A DNA stretch of 64,000 nucleotides from the NCBI RefSeq assembly GCF_016056295.1, contig NZ_JAECZB010000001.1, positions 49,046 to 113,045 on the forward strand. Reading direction: 5' to 3'. Both the position numbers and the translations under genes were made by a program. The notes below the pieces were generated by a model, which made no database searches, was not told the origin of the DNA, and was given only the letters and a program-made list of their open reading frames with translations. This document shows positions 15,867-25,454 of the stretch, in pieces (positions within the stretch are counted from its first letter, which is position 1; each line of letters starts with the position of its first letter). The DNA is from Atlanticothrix silvestris CENA357. GTDB taxonomy: Bacteria > Cyanobacteriota > Cyanobacteriia > Cyanobacteriales > Nostocaceae.

Positions 15867-18038
15867 TTAGTTTTTGCCAACACTCGCCGAAACTTCTTCT
15901 GATTCTTCTAAATGAGATGAAGAAACTGATGAGGTTTCGTCTGATTGAGGTACAAAAACCGCAATATCTGCACCATTAGTAATGGCACCCAATAACCCTA
16001 ATTCAGCTTCAACTAATTGATCAATAGCTTCACCTAGCATATTTTCTTGTGTGTAGTTTGGTCGTGCTACAAGAACTATGCCATCGCTATAGGGTTGCAT
16101 TAATAAAGGGTCGTTAGATAAGCTTAGAGGGTTAGTATCTAAAATTACTAAATCATAACGCTCACGGGCATCTTCTATGAGCCGCCGCATTTCGCTTGAT
16201 TCAAGGATGGCAGCAGATTGACGTACAGGGCCAGGGCTGGGAATTATGTATAAATTTTCTACATCAGGAACTAAGCGTATACACTCACTTAACCTTGCAT
16301 AGTAGCGCAGGGGTTCAACACTAGCATCAGGGTCAGGAGTTACTTTCAACGATGCAGCGCAAGAGGGCGATCGCAAATCTGTTTCAATAATTAAGGTTCT
16401 TTTACCAGCGCGGGCGGAAGCTATACCTAAATTATAGGCACTCACCGTCTTACCTTCTTGGTTAATGGTGCTAGTAATCAGCAGTACTTTCAAATTTTTT
16501 CCACCAATTCGGCGCAAATTGCTGCGGAACTTCTCGTAAAACTCTAAATAAGGAGAATCGTGAGAAAGCAATATTGGCATCACTGCTGGATCTAAATCAT
16601 CAACTGGCATCAAAGGTAATTCCCCCAGTAAAGCAACTTCCCGTTGCTTGAAACTGTCGCGGATATCTTCGTGAGTTTTGAAGGTATTTTCTAAAGCCCC
16701 TAATAAGAATATGACACCACCGCCAACTAACAATCCTAAAAAACTACCAACGCCTAAGGTGACAACTGGATTATTCTGTTTTTTAACATCGGCAATGACA
16801 ACAGGGAGTCTGGCAATACTGAGACTACTCACTGTTTCTGCTTCTGCGGTCTGAGCATCAGTTAGTTTCGCCTGCATTTGGTCATAAACGGCTTTTTTGA
16901 GTCCCACCTCCTGTTCTAAGCGTGATCGCTCTAGTTGCTTATTAGGTATCTGGGAATATTCCTGCCGTAATTTTGCTTCTTCTCGAATTTGTTCAGCTAA
17001 TTGTTGTTGCAGTGTTTCTCGCTGAGTTTGCAACGCCACCATCTGGTTTGCTAGCTGCTGTCTGGCTGGGTCGAGACTACTTTGGGCGCGGATACCTGTA
17101 ACACTACCAGCCAAAGGAGCCGCTGTACCGCCACCCCCTACAACCTCAGCAGCACGTTGTTGGAGTAATTCTTCAATAGCTTGTTTTTGACGCTGCAACT
17201 GAACCATAGTTGGGTGTTCAGGTCGCAAGTCTTTACGTAGCAGGGCGATTTGCGATTCTGTTTGGTAGATTTGCGATCGCAAGCTAGCCAAAATTGGATC
17301 AGCGCTCAAAGCAGAAGAAACATAAGCTTGGCCAACATTCAAACCTAGCTTGTCTTGTAAACTGCGGACTTGGGCATCAATCCCAGAAATAGTCAATTGA
17401 ATTTGCCGCTGCTGATTTTGACTATTAGTCACTGCCGCTAATAAAGTACCATTTTCAGCTGCCAATATTGCAGGTCGTTGGATGCGATCGTACTGTTCTA
17501 GCCTCTGCTCAGCTGCTTGCAGTTCTACCTTAGCCTGTGGTACGCGTTCATTGATTTTTTGAATAATTGCTGTTAATCGCCTCGTGTTAATCTCACCACT
17601 CAGCCTGACCATTGCTTGCATCAATTCTTGCAAAACTTGTTGGGCACGCTTGGGGTCAGTGTCTTGATATTTCAGATTAATAATTGTGGATGTGACTTCT
17701 CCAGCCCTATTTTTTTCTGGCAAATTGAGAGCGACACTAGTGCCAATCGTTTTTGGTTGGACATTGACTTTTGCCGCCACAGATTCAATGATTTGGTCTG
17801 ATAGCAAAACTTCTTGGCTCAGTTCTTGACCTTGTTGCTGAATTTCACTACCAGTAGCAGAGAATGATACTGGTGGACGATTGTAGGTCAATGCGCCGTC
17901 TGCTACATAGCTAGTTGGTGGTGGGGGCTGTATGGCAACGACCGTTGATCCTGCTACAACTAAAGCAAAACTGGCTAATCCAATCCATTTGTACTTTTCA
18001 AAAGCAATAAAATAGCGTTTAACAATTGGTGGGGTCAT
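15867..18038 (-). CDS. Wzc/GumC-like polysaccharide chain-length protein with BY-kinase domain
   Basis: A 723-residue inner-membrane protein that controls polysaccharide polymerisation and export. A Wzz segment opens after a first membrane helix (about 15-33). Long coiled-coil helices fill 140-420, and a second membrane helix lies near 440-460. The cytoplasmic BY-kinase then has Walker A ITSTINQEGKTVSAYNL, Walker A' LIIETDLRSP (Glu where the family usually has Asp) and Walker B DLVILDTNPL. The C terminus (ETSSVSSSHLEESEEVSASV) has no tyrosines, so the usual Tyr cluster is absent and autophosphorylation there cannot occur. It is followed on the same strand by the Wza-like partner upstream, forming an export pair. 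Confidence 0.88.
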   Translation of the reverse strand: MTPPIVKRYFIAFEKYKWIGLASFALVVAGSTVVAIQPPPPTSYVADGALTYNRPPVSFSATGSEIQQQGQELSQEVLLSDQIIESVAAKVNVQPKTIGTSVALNLPEKNRAGEVTSTIINLKYQDTDPKRAQQVLQELMQAMVRLSGEINTRRLTAIIQKINERVPQAKVELQAAEQRLEQYDRIQRPAILAAENGTLLAAVTNSQNQQRQIQLTISGIDAQVRSLQDKLGLNVGQAYVSSALSADPILASLRSQIYQTESQIALLRKDLRPEHPTMVQLQRQKQAIEELLQQRAAEVVGGGGTAAPLAGSVTGIRAQSSLDPARQQLANQMVALQTQRETLQQQLAEQIREEAKLRQEYSQIPNKQLERSRLEQEVGLKKAVYDQMQAKLTDAQTAEAETVSSLSIARLPVVIADVKKQNNPVVTLGVGSFLGLLVGGGVIFLLGALENTFKTHEDIRDSFKQREVALLGELPLMPVDDLDPAVMPILLSHDSPYLEFYEKFRSNLRRIGGKNLKVLLITSTINQEGKTVSAYNLGIASARAGKRTLIIETDLRSPSCAASLKVTPDPDASVEPLRYYARLSECIRLVPDVENLYIIPSPGPVRQSAAILESSEMRRLIEDARERYDLVILDTNPLSLSNDPLLMQPYSDGIVLVARPNYTQENMLGEAIDQLVEAELGLLGAITNGADIAVFVPQSDETSSVSSSHLEESEEVSASVGKN

Positions 18039-18124
18039 AGCAGAAGCATATAGAAACAGGCTACAAGTTAGTTAATAGTCAATATTTATGAATCATTTAG
18101 TCAATTTCTCCTAGAAGATATCGA

Positions 18125-19495
18125 CTAATTTGAGCCGCCGCCCAAGAAGTCAAAAAAGCGAATAAAGCTGCGGATATCAAAGAAAGGTCGAGTAATAGTA
18201 CCAAGGACATTAGTAATTCTTGCGATTAAATTTCGTCCAACAACAATCACATCATTGTCTTGTAACGCCACATTTTGAGCCGCATCACCAGAAAGTGCCT
18301 TTTTAGCATCAAGTTTTTGAGTCACAGCTCGGCCTCGTTCCGCATCGAAGCGAACCAAGGCAATATCTCGGAGGTTGGCGGCATCTAAATTGATTCCTCC
18401 TAAAGCATCGACAAAAGTACTACCATTAGGCAGCGCTTGAGTGACAAGTCCTCCCCCGGCGTAGTTTAAAACCCGGACTCTAATCTGGGGTACGGCCAAG
18501 GAAGACCGGGCGACTAAATTGCGATCGTAACTGTCATCAGTACCAACTTCACGCTTTGGTACGACTATGGCATCGCCATCTTGCAAACGTAAACTCGGTA
18601 GTGAACCACCATTTTGTAGTGTTGCATACAAGTCAATATTTTGTGAAATTGTAGAACCATCCATTAACTTTCGGCGCACTTGTACTTGCCGTAGATCTGC
18701 GGACATTGTAGAACCGCCAGCAGTAAGCAAAGCATCAGTAATACGAGGAATTGGTGATGCTACACCATAAATTCCTGGTCGAAATACTTCCCCAGTAACG
18801 GTAATTTGCACAGGTCGTGGCGATACCAGCGACACTACCAACATCGGATCGACCACAACCTGACTTAAACTCAAGCGAATTTTTTCTTGTGCTTCTTCTA
18901 AACTCAAGCCTTGTAAGGATAGGGTTCCTACCTGTGGCACAACAATATTGCCTTCTGGACTAATTTGGGCTTGAAAACTCAAATCTGGACGCTGCCCTAT
19001 TAAAGATAAAACTATTACCGGATCAATTACATAACGGTTGAGCAACAAGCGAATTTTTTCTTGTGCTTCTGGCAAAGTTAAACCTTGTAGTGAAACTGTG
19101 CCAAGTAGTGGCACAATAATGTTGCCTTCGGGATTGATTGGGGCTTGAAAACTCAAATCGGGAAAGCGTTGAACCACAACACTGATTGCATCTCCCGGCC
19201 CTAAGCGATAGGGCCCAGGAGGGCGCTGAAACACAACACCTATGACATCTCCTGGCCCTAAAAGATAACGATTAAGTTGAGAAGAAGCTTCGTCATTGAC
19301 ACCTACAGGTGCAACTTCAGTACTTAGTGGAGGTGAGGGTAATTGCCTTTGGGCAGCACCAGGCGGGAATAAGAGAGGCTGCCCTGGCTGTGTTCCTGGA
19401 GATGGTGAACTTTGAGCATCAACAGGTCTGGCAGTAGTTGTTAAAAACACACTTGCCTGAAAACTGACAAAACACAGGGCGCTGAATGCACGCAT
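18125..19495 (-). CDS. Wza-like polysaccharide export protein with duplicated PES domain
   Basis: About 456 residues from the ATG at 19495, which opens a signal peptide (MRAFSALCFVSFQASVFL, ending near VDAQ); an ATG eight codons earlier is possible. The outer-membrane export domain is present twice. LGPGDVIGVVFQRPPGPY is followed by LGPGDAISVVVQRFPDLSF. The two longer units each contain PEGNI-VP--GT-SLQGL-L and EAQEKIRL-L. Two SLBB-type modules follow (ITVTGEVFRPGIYGV and IRVRVLNYAGGGLV), ending in a Phe-rich tail. Partner of the Wzc-like gene downstream. The internal duplication is unusual and listed as a finding. Confidence 0.88.
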   Translation of the reverse strand: MRAFSALCFVSFQASVFLTTTARPVDAQSSPSPGTQPGQPLLFPPGAAQRQLPSPPLSTEVAPVGVNDEASSQLNRYLLGPGDVIGVVFQRPPGPYRLGPGDAISVVVQRFPDLSFQAPINPEGNIIVPLLGTVSLQGLTLPEAQEKIRLLLNRYVIDPVIVLSLIGQRPDLSFQAQISPEGNIVVPQVGTLSLQGLSLEEAQEKIRLSLSQVVVDPMLVVSLVSPRPVQITVTGEVFRPGIYGVASPIPRITDALLTAGGSTMSADLRQVQVRRKLMDGSTISQNIDLYATLQNGGSLPSLRLQDGDAIVVPKREVGTDDSYDRNLVARSSLAVPQIRVRVLNYAGGGLVTQALPNGSTFVDALGGINLDAANLRDIALVRFDAERGRAVTQKLDAKKALSGDAAQNVALQDNDVIVVGRNLIARITNVLGTITRPFFDIRSFIRFFDFLGGGSN

Positions 19496-19659
19496 CTGAT
19501 AACTGGAAACTATAAACATTGGTGCAATAAAGCTGAATTCAGTATGGGTACCGCCGAGTGGTTATTTTACTCTGGAAGTATCTTCTATGTCTTGTTTTGT
19601 TGTGCCGCTTTTAACTTCGCACTACATTTTTTAGCTAACTGCTAGGCTAAAGAACAATT

Positions 19660-20382
19660 TTATAAAGTCCCTGCCATTAATGTAGCTTGTATTGTTTCAC
19701 CAAGAGACTGGGCTAAAGGCCAAGTAGTTTCCACCTGTCCTAAAGGCTCCATTGGAATGAGAATATTTACGGCTACCCAAGGAGCGCGACGCTTATGCCA
19801 CTGTGCCAGTTGGTCTAACAAGAACCACCGTATCGGTAATGGGTTTCCACCGTTTGGCAGAGCATACCATTGCAACGCCGCGAAGGTTTCTTGTGTTGTA
19901 GAGACGCGAAAAAATCTCGCTTCTACTTTCACTTCAGTCTTTGATTTTGAAGTTGGGGGCTGTTTAACAGTAAATTCCGCGGAGCGATATTGAGCTATGT
20001 CCCATTTCCCCCAGCGAGATCTTCCCCAGCTATTAATCTCAGTCCACTCCACCTCTGGTTGATCCATTGGCCCATTTTGTGGTAACAAAAGTAGTATGGC
20101 TTGGGCTTGGGAACCTTGTTGCTTAAGAATCTGTAACGACCATTTGTGTTCGCCAATTAGTTGTTCGGCTTGGTCAACAGTTTGCCAACCAGGAAGAGTT
20201 AACCCTGCACTACGTATCTGTTTCAATTCTTTAAGGCTAGTGACAGGCGGTGGCTGTTTCCATTCCCATTTTCCTGTCAAATATCCAGGAACCCCTCCTA
20301 TTACTAACAGCAGTAACAATAATAAAAGCACTGCCACATGAGACAGCTGCTTTTTCTGAAGAAACTTAGATAAAGAAAGCAT
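19660..20382 (-). CDS. Cyanoexosortase-system associated protein
   Basis: About 240 residues from the ATG at 20382, opening MLSLSKFLQKKQLSHVAV and a single membrane helix of repeated leucines, then a periplasmic domain. The segment LTLPGWQTVDQAEQLIGEHK and WTEINSWGRSRWGKWDIAQY resemble the EpsI-like proteins encoded beside cyanobacterial exosortases. It lies directly downstream of the cyanoexosortase gene on the same strand. Its biochemical role is unknown. The assignment rests on context and on the pattern of a lone N-terminal helix plus this conserved Trp-rich domain. Confidence 0.75.
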   Translation of the reverse strand: MLSLSKFLQKKQLSHVAVLLLLLLLLVIGGVPGYLTGKWEWKQPPPVTSLKELKQIRSAGLTLPGWQTVDQAEQLIGEHKWSLQILKQQGSQAQAILLLLPQNGPMDQPEVEWTEINSWGRSRWGKWDIAQYRSAEFTVKQPPTSKSKTEVKVEARFFRVSTTQETFAALQWYALPNGGNPLPIRWFLLDQLAQWHKRRAPWVAVNILIPMEPLGQVETTWPLAQSLGETIQATLMAGTL

Positions 20383-20594
20383 CAGTAAGAATTGCAATAT
20401 TTACGCAAAATTTTACTTGAAAAAATGACACTGTGAGTTCAGTAAAATTAACGCTTGCCAAGTGTGTTTCTAAATCTGAGTTGTAGGTCATCAAAGTTGA
20501 TTAATAGGGAAGAATTATGAAAATTATTGCTTATCTTCCTTGTTTTATCTAAACTCGTTCATTCAAAGTTGCCACACTAGTTCGAGCTTGGGTT

Positions 20595-21488
20595 TTAATT
20601 GTTACCTTCTTCTTGAGTTTCTGAAACTGCTGAAAAATAACTATTAATCCGATTAAGCAGAGGCACTAATAACAGCAGCATCAAAGCTGAATAAAGATCG
20701 CCACCCCAACCGTCATGGAGCCATTGAAAAGCCCCTTCTCGTCCTGTGCCGTGAAAAAACGTAAGTAAAGTGTTACGAATGATATTAGCAATCACACTAA
20801 TAATGATCGCAACAGATAAAAACCAAGTAGTGGTGCGACGTGAAGACAATGCATCAGTCCAAAAAAGTAGCATCAAACTAACGTAGAGAGTAGTAAACAA
20901 CATTTTTAACCCTGCACAGTAAGGTGCAACTTCTACAATCCTTCCACCTACATATATATTCATCTCATCGACAGTAACTTCCATCCCAAACTGATTGAGG
21001 ATAAAGCCTGCTGTACCCGCAATGAAGTTTTGCAGAGGCAAGGTGTAGGGAGCAATCAGGTAAGGTAATGCTGTGGGAGTTGCCAAAATTATTAGCAACA
21101 GGGGAAATCCTTGTAATCGAAAGCCTCGTATGCCTTTGAACCACAAGCACAATGCTGCCAAGATAGTAGGAAAAGACAGATTAACCCACTCTGTGACACC
21201 ACTAAGATAAAAGACTCCCCCTACTAAAAGTAAAACAGCGCCCAAGGGATTGGTAGTATCTGGTAGACGTTGCCACTTTTTACGGTTTATCCAGATGAGG
21301 TAAGCAGCAAACGGTAGACCTATAATCCCGTGGCTAAAATACTCGTGTTCTATACTGATACTTTTATACAACCACCCATTCAACCAATGTAGCAATATGG
21401 GAGCGTAGAGCAGCACCAGAACGCCTAAGATTGCTATGTTGAACAATTGTGGCGTGGTTCTGTTTTTAATCTGTTGCTGAAGTGCCAT
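20595..21488 (-). CDS. crtB: Cyanoexosortase (type B)
   Basis: Polytopic membrane protein of 297 residues (ATG at 21488; a TTG four codons upstream is less likely), with about eight hydrophobic segments. Exosortases are thought to cleave C-terminal sorting signals such as PEP-CTERM during export. The three catalytic residues are visible: Cys in VEVAPYCAGLKMLF (about C191), Arg in ANIIRNTLLTFFHG (about R238) and His in QWLHDGWGGDLYSALM (about H258). Beside it are the associated protein, polysaccharide export genes and a sugar aminotransferase, the usual setting. The type B label is from context and general resemblance. Confidence 0.85.
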   Translation of the reverse strand: MALQQQIKNRTTPQLFNIAILGVLVLLYAPILLHWLNGWLYKSISIEHEYFSHGIIGLPFAAYLIWINRKKWQRLPDTTNPLGAVLLLVGGVFYLSGVTEWVNLSFPTILAALCLWFKGIRGFRLQGFPLLLIILATPTALPYLIAPYTLPLQNFIAGTAGFILNQFGMEVTVDEMNIYVGGRIVEVAPYCAGLKMLFTTLYVSLMLLFWTDALSSRRTTTWFLSVAIIISVIANIIRNTLLTFFHGTGREGAFQWLHDGWGGDLYSALMLLLLVPLLNRINSYFSAVSETQEEGNN

Positions 21489-21539
21489 AATTTTAAGCAA
21501 TTCAAAATTAACAATTTAAAAATTGTCATATTTCAGTCA

Positions 21540-21570
21540 TTAGTGGTCAGTAGCAAAAACTGACCACTAA
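21540..21570 (-). terminator. Strong hairpin after the aminotransferase gene
   Basis: TTAGTGGTCAGT and ACTGACCACTAA form a perfect 12-bp stem with a 7-nt loop. It lies between the aminotransferase stop (21648) and the exosortase start, so it probably ends or attenuates the upstream transcript. No long T-run follows. Confidence 0.55.
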
Positions 21571-21647
21571 TTAAAGACTATAAAGCAAATTGCACAATGA
21601 CTGTTGTTTAGCGTGAAGCGATCGCTAGCCTCAAGTATAAATAAAAG

Positions 21648-22841
21648 TTATGCTACTGTGCTGCCAATAGGGACGGAAGATGAATTTTCTGCATTTAAAT
21701 TCGTCGAAGTTGCACCTGCGATCGCCGCTACAACTTCTTTAATTTGACTATTACTTAAACCAGGATACATCGGTAACGATAATATTTGCTTTGCGAGTTT
21801 TTCTGCTTGGGGAAAGTCTCCCTGTTGATAGCCTAAGTAAGTGAATGCTGGCTGGAGATGACAGGGAATGGGGTAGTGAATACCAGTTTGAATGCCATCT
21901 GCTGTGAGTTTGTCCTGGATTTGCTGACGTTCTAAGGGACAAGAATCATCAACTCTGATCACGTAAAGGTGATAAACATGTCCTGTACTACTTTGGTTTT
22001 GCATCGAAATAATACCCGCAGATGATAAGGGTGCTAATTCACTATCGTACTGCTGGGCAATAGTCAGGCGATCGCAATTCCACTGGGGCAAATATGGTAA
22101 TTTTTCCAGCAATACTGCCGCTTGCAATGTATCCAAGCGACTATTTGTACCCGATTCGGTATGAAAATACTTTTGGGATGCACCATAATTCCGTAAACGC
22201 GCCATCTTCTGTGCTACATCTGGATCTCGTGTCAGTAACATACCACCGTCGCCAAATGCACCTAAATTTTTACTGGGATAAAAGCTAAAAGCTGCCGCTA
22301 TTCCCACAGAACCAGCCCGATATCCATCTCTTTCGGCTAAATGGGCTTGTGCTGCATCTTCAAAAATTAATAATTGATAGGTATTAGCAAAGTCTAATAG
22401 CTTTTGAGGCGATACCATCTGACCATAGAGATGTACAGGAATAATTGCTTTAGTTTGGGGTGTAATTGCCTTTGTGGCTGCTTCTAGATCAATTAAAGCT
22501 GTTTGGGGGTCGCAATCTACTAAAACTGGTTTTGCTCCAGCACGCAATACGCCAATTAATGTTGCGATAAAGGTATTAGCTGGTAAAATTACCTCATCAT
22601 TTGCACCAATATTACACGCTTGCAAACCGAGGGCGATCGCATCTGTTCCTGATGCCACGCCCACTCCATAAGCTGCACCGGATGCAGTAGCAAATGCAAC
22701 TTCAAAATCTGCAAGTGCTTGCCCTAAAATAAAGTCTCCTTGCTCCAATACCCCGTAAATTGCCTTTTGCAGTTGAGTTTGAATCGGTTGGTGTTGTGAG
22801 TTAAGGTCTACAAAGGGAATTCTTATAGTCATTTTATTCAT
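21648..22841 (-). CDS. DegT/DnrJ/EryC1/StrS family sugar aminotransferase
   Basis: A PLP-dependent aminotransferase of 397 residues that aminates nucleotide-linked keto-sugars for surface polysaccharides. The cofactor lysine is K191 in FSFYPSKNLGAFGDGG. The PLP-binding motifs GVASGTDAIALGL (61-73), PANTFIATL (87-95), PVHLYGQ and FEDAAQAHLAE are all intact. The C-terminal 25 residues (GATSTNLNAENSS) are a variable tail. It opens the minus-strand polysaccharide/exosortase locus. Start is the ATG at 22841 or 22832; the family core begins at IPFVDLNSQHQ. Confidence 0.9.
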   Translation of the reverse strand: MNKMTIRIPFVDLNSQHQPIQTQLQKAIYGVLEQGDFILGQALADFEVAFATASGAAYGVGVASGTDAIALGLQACNIGANDEVILPANTFIATLIGVLRAGAKPVLVDCDPQTALIDLEAATKAITPQTKAIIPVHLYGQMVSPQKLLDFANTYQLLIFEDAAQAHLAERDGYRAGSVGIAAAFSFYPSKNLGAFGDGGMLLTRDPDVAQKMARLRNYGASQKYFHTESGTNSRLDTLQAAVLLEKLPYLPQWNCDRLTIAQQYDSELAPLSSAGIISMQNQSSTGHVYHLYVIRVDDSCPLERQQIQDKLTADGIQTGIHYPIPCHLQPAFTYLGYQQGDFPQAEKLAKQILSLPMYPGLSNSQIKEVVAAIAGATSTNLNAENSSSVPIGSTVA

Positions 22842-23675
22842 TACCAGCTAGCCTCAAAAATTAAATATCAAAGCTTGATTTACCATATCACTAATCTATT
22901 TATGGCTTAATTAGGATTTTTAGACAAACTATAATTACGGAGAATTAATATTTTTTTGGATTTTAGGAATTATTTTTATTTAAAAAACAACCAAAAATAT
23001 TTAAATGCATAAGTTGTTAAAATTTTATATATTTCTTGTTTTAGTGAATTAAGTATCCTTTTAGTTATTAACTATAAATACAAATACAATTATTTTTATT
23101 GTTATAACTTATGCAAATATAATGTACAGTATTTTTTGGTATTGAAATTTTATTTGATTATAAAACAATCAAAATTATTTATACAGGTAAATTCCAGATT
23201 TAAAATGAATTAAAACTTTTCTATATTTGATCACTAAACTAACTAAAGAATTTTAGAAAAATAATCCGTTTTTGTACGTAAAACTAAATACAATATTTTT
23301 CGGATGTGCAGTAATTCTGGGTAAATAAAACTCAAGGACTTAGGCAAAAAGCTTCTGGTTTGAACATGCCATGAGAATGACATAATTTTTATTTTTTATC
23401 CTTAGCGTTATATTACCCTTGTCGAATCTAAAACTAACACTGCTTAGTATTAAAATTTGAAAGAATACTGATGGTATAAGCCTTAGATAGCACAATTAGC
23501 ATCAGTGAATTGCAACTAGTAGATGATTGCACCCCCTCTTTACAGAAGGAGTGCAAAATTTTTGCTCCAAATTTGTTTATCGATAGCCAAATTGGGGAAT
23601 GCTTAAAAATAGAAAACCATAACCCGGAAACAGCGGTTATATCAATTACAACATCGAGCAATTATCAAGGTAGCG
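22842..23675. other. Very AT-rich divergent intergenic region
   Basis: About 830 bp between the aminotransferase (minus) and the GAF protein gene (plus). Extremely A+T-rich, with many short poly-A/T tracts (curved-DNA-like). No credible gene; both promoters must lie here. Confidence 0.55.
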
Positions 23676-25232
23676 GTGGCAATGGTAGAGCCTGAAAACA
23701 AATTATTTTCCCTAAAAGATGGTTGGGCTTCCCAGGAAACAAGAGAACAGCAACGCCTCAAAGTATTGTCAGAATTGGGTTTACGGCAACCAGAAACAAT
23801 ACCCGTCTTTGAAGAAGCTACTCAAACTGCTGCCCATTTTTTGGAAGCACCAATTTCCATTTTGGGATTTGTAGATCAAGAGCGTCACTGGTTTAAGTCA
23901 GCGGTAGGCTTATCTAGATTAGGGTTAATGAATCATCTAGCCCAAAATCGTCAATTATTGCGTAGGGAATCATTCTGTACCCAGGTAGTAGAAACTTTAC
24001 AAGTAGTTGTAATTAATGACACCCAAGAACTCACAGATCCAATACTTGCCGCTAGCAAGTTGGTACAGGACTATGGCATCCGCGCTTACTTAGGAGCGCC
24101 ACTAATTGATGCTTCAGGATATTGCTTAGGTGCATTGGCAGTGATGGATTTGGTACCGCGGGATTTTACAACGCGAGACATTGAGTTTCTACAAATCATA
24201 GCTCGTTGGAGTATGAGTGAGTTTGAGCGCAACCGGCTGTTGCAAGACAAACTAGAAACAACCACTGTCAATAATACTCCTATCTTGTCATTCAATGATG
24301 GTAATATCAATGACATTAGAGTTACCCCACCTACTTTAGAAAAGAAATCTGTTTCTCCTAAGCAATTGAAACTGGAACTTTTAGGGCAACTTACTCAGGA
24401 ATTACGTACACCTTTAACGTCAGTACTAGGCATGGCTGGTGTTCTAGGACGTGAAATTTATGGGCCTCTGACCAACAAGCAGAGAGAATATCTAGATATC
24501 ATCCAACACAGCGGTCGGTATCTGCTTTCTTTGGTAAACGAAATTACTGAACTTGGAGCAACAGATGAACATGCAACTGTGGTGAATTTAACTCCTATAG
24601 ATATTGAAATGCTATGTCAACAAGCTATCAATACCTTAGAAGAAGCAGCTAGTCGCCGCGAGCAAGACATTCGTCTGTCTATAGAACCAGGACGTAGCCG
24701 CATCTGGCCCTTAGATAAAGATAAGGTACGGCAAATGCTGTATCATCTGGTTTTTAGCGTGATTCAACTTTCTGCCACAGGCAGTATTGTCCGCATTCAT
24801 GTTTCTTATAAGGAAAATACACTCAATATTACTGTTTGGGTTTCACATCCCTGGCTAGGAGATGGCATCACTGAAGTTGACCCTTATTTTCATCTGAGTC
24901 CTTTATCTCTGCTAGAGCTTACAGGTGAAGCAGCAAACTACAACACTCATGCAGAAAATCAGGAGGAACCAGTTAGCTGGCCAGTAGCCATAGAGAAGTC
25001 GCAAAAGTTTGGTACTTCAGACTCGGATGGATTTAGTATGAGTACTAGCACAGATTTAGCTAAGCAGCATGGTAGTTTATCACGCGAAAGCTTGGGACTA
25101 TTGCTTAGCTGTCAGTTGGCAGAATTACATGGCGGACAAATTTCTATTCAAAATTCGCCAGAATCGGGACATCGCTATGTACTTAGTTTGCCATTACAGT
25201 TATCCACTTCCTCATCAGAAAGCAATATTTAA
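23676..25232 (+). CDS. GAF-domain histidine-kinase-like protein lacking the phospho-His
   Basis: A 518-residue cytoplasmic protein. A GAF domain spans about 40-185 (with SILGFVDQERHWFKSAVGL and APLIDASGYCLGALAVMDL). A HisKA-like helix follows at 232-290. The H-box reads LLGQLTQELRTPLTSVLGMA, with Gln241 where the autophosphorylated His should be. The ATPase domain also looks degenerate: the N-box region (MLYHLVFSVIQLS) lacks the Asn, and the G1 box (SHPWLGDGITEVD) lacks DxGxG. Only the last helix and strand (AELHGGQISIQNSPESGHRY) look normal. It is therefore probably a pseudokinase acting as a GAF sensor or scaffold. GTG at 23676 or ATG at 23682. Next gene: ictB, 220 bp on. Confidence 0.85.
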   Translation: MAMVEPENKLFSLKDGWASQETREQQRLKVLSELGLRQPETIPVFEEATQTAAHFLEAPISILGFVDQERHWFKSAVGLSRLGLMNHLAQNRQLLRRESFCTQVVETLQVVVINDTQELTDPILAASKLVQDYGIRAYLGAPLIDASGYCLGALAVMDLVPRDFTTRDIEFLQIIARWSMSEFERNRLLQDKLETTTVNNTPILSFNDGNINDIRVTPPTLEKKSVSPKQLKLELLGQLTQELRTPLTSVLGMAGVLGREIYGPLTNKQREYLDIIQHSGRYLLSLVNEITELGATDEHATVVNLTPIDIEMLCQQAINTLEEAASRREQDIRLSIEPGRSRIWPLDKDKVRQMLYHLVFSVIQLSATGSIVRIHVSYKENTLNITVWVSHPWLGDGITEVDPYFHLSPLSLLELTGEAANYNTHAENQEEPVSWPVAIEKSQKFGTSDSDGFSMSTSTDLAKQHGSLSRESLGLLLSCQLAELHGGQISIQNSPESGHRYVLSLPLQLSTSSSESNI

Positions 25233-25454
25233 CAGCAATTTACTGCCCTTCAGTACTTTTGTTTATTAAATAGCTGCTTAAAAATTAAAATTGACTGGAA
25301 ACCCTTGAAATTATAGCTAACTGCTGGTAGTGATTAACAATAGCACAAATACAAATTACAATTTGCAATCTGCGTTATTACTTTTTTATAATCACCCGCA
25401 TTATGATTAAGTCCAAGTTCTGCGCGGACGTGCTAGTTGATCAAAGCGTATTTT

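Noticed and set aside
19898..19926. Imperfect GTAGAGACGCGA repeat inside the exosortase-associated gene
   Set aside because: The arms match poorly and the sequence codes for a plausible protein segment, so no insertion is claimed.
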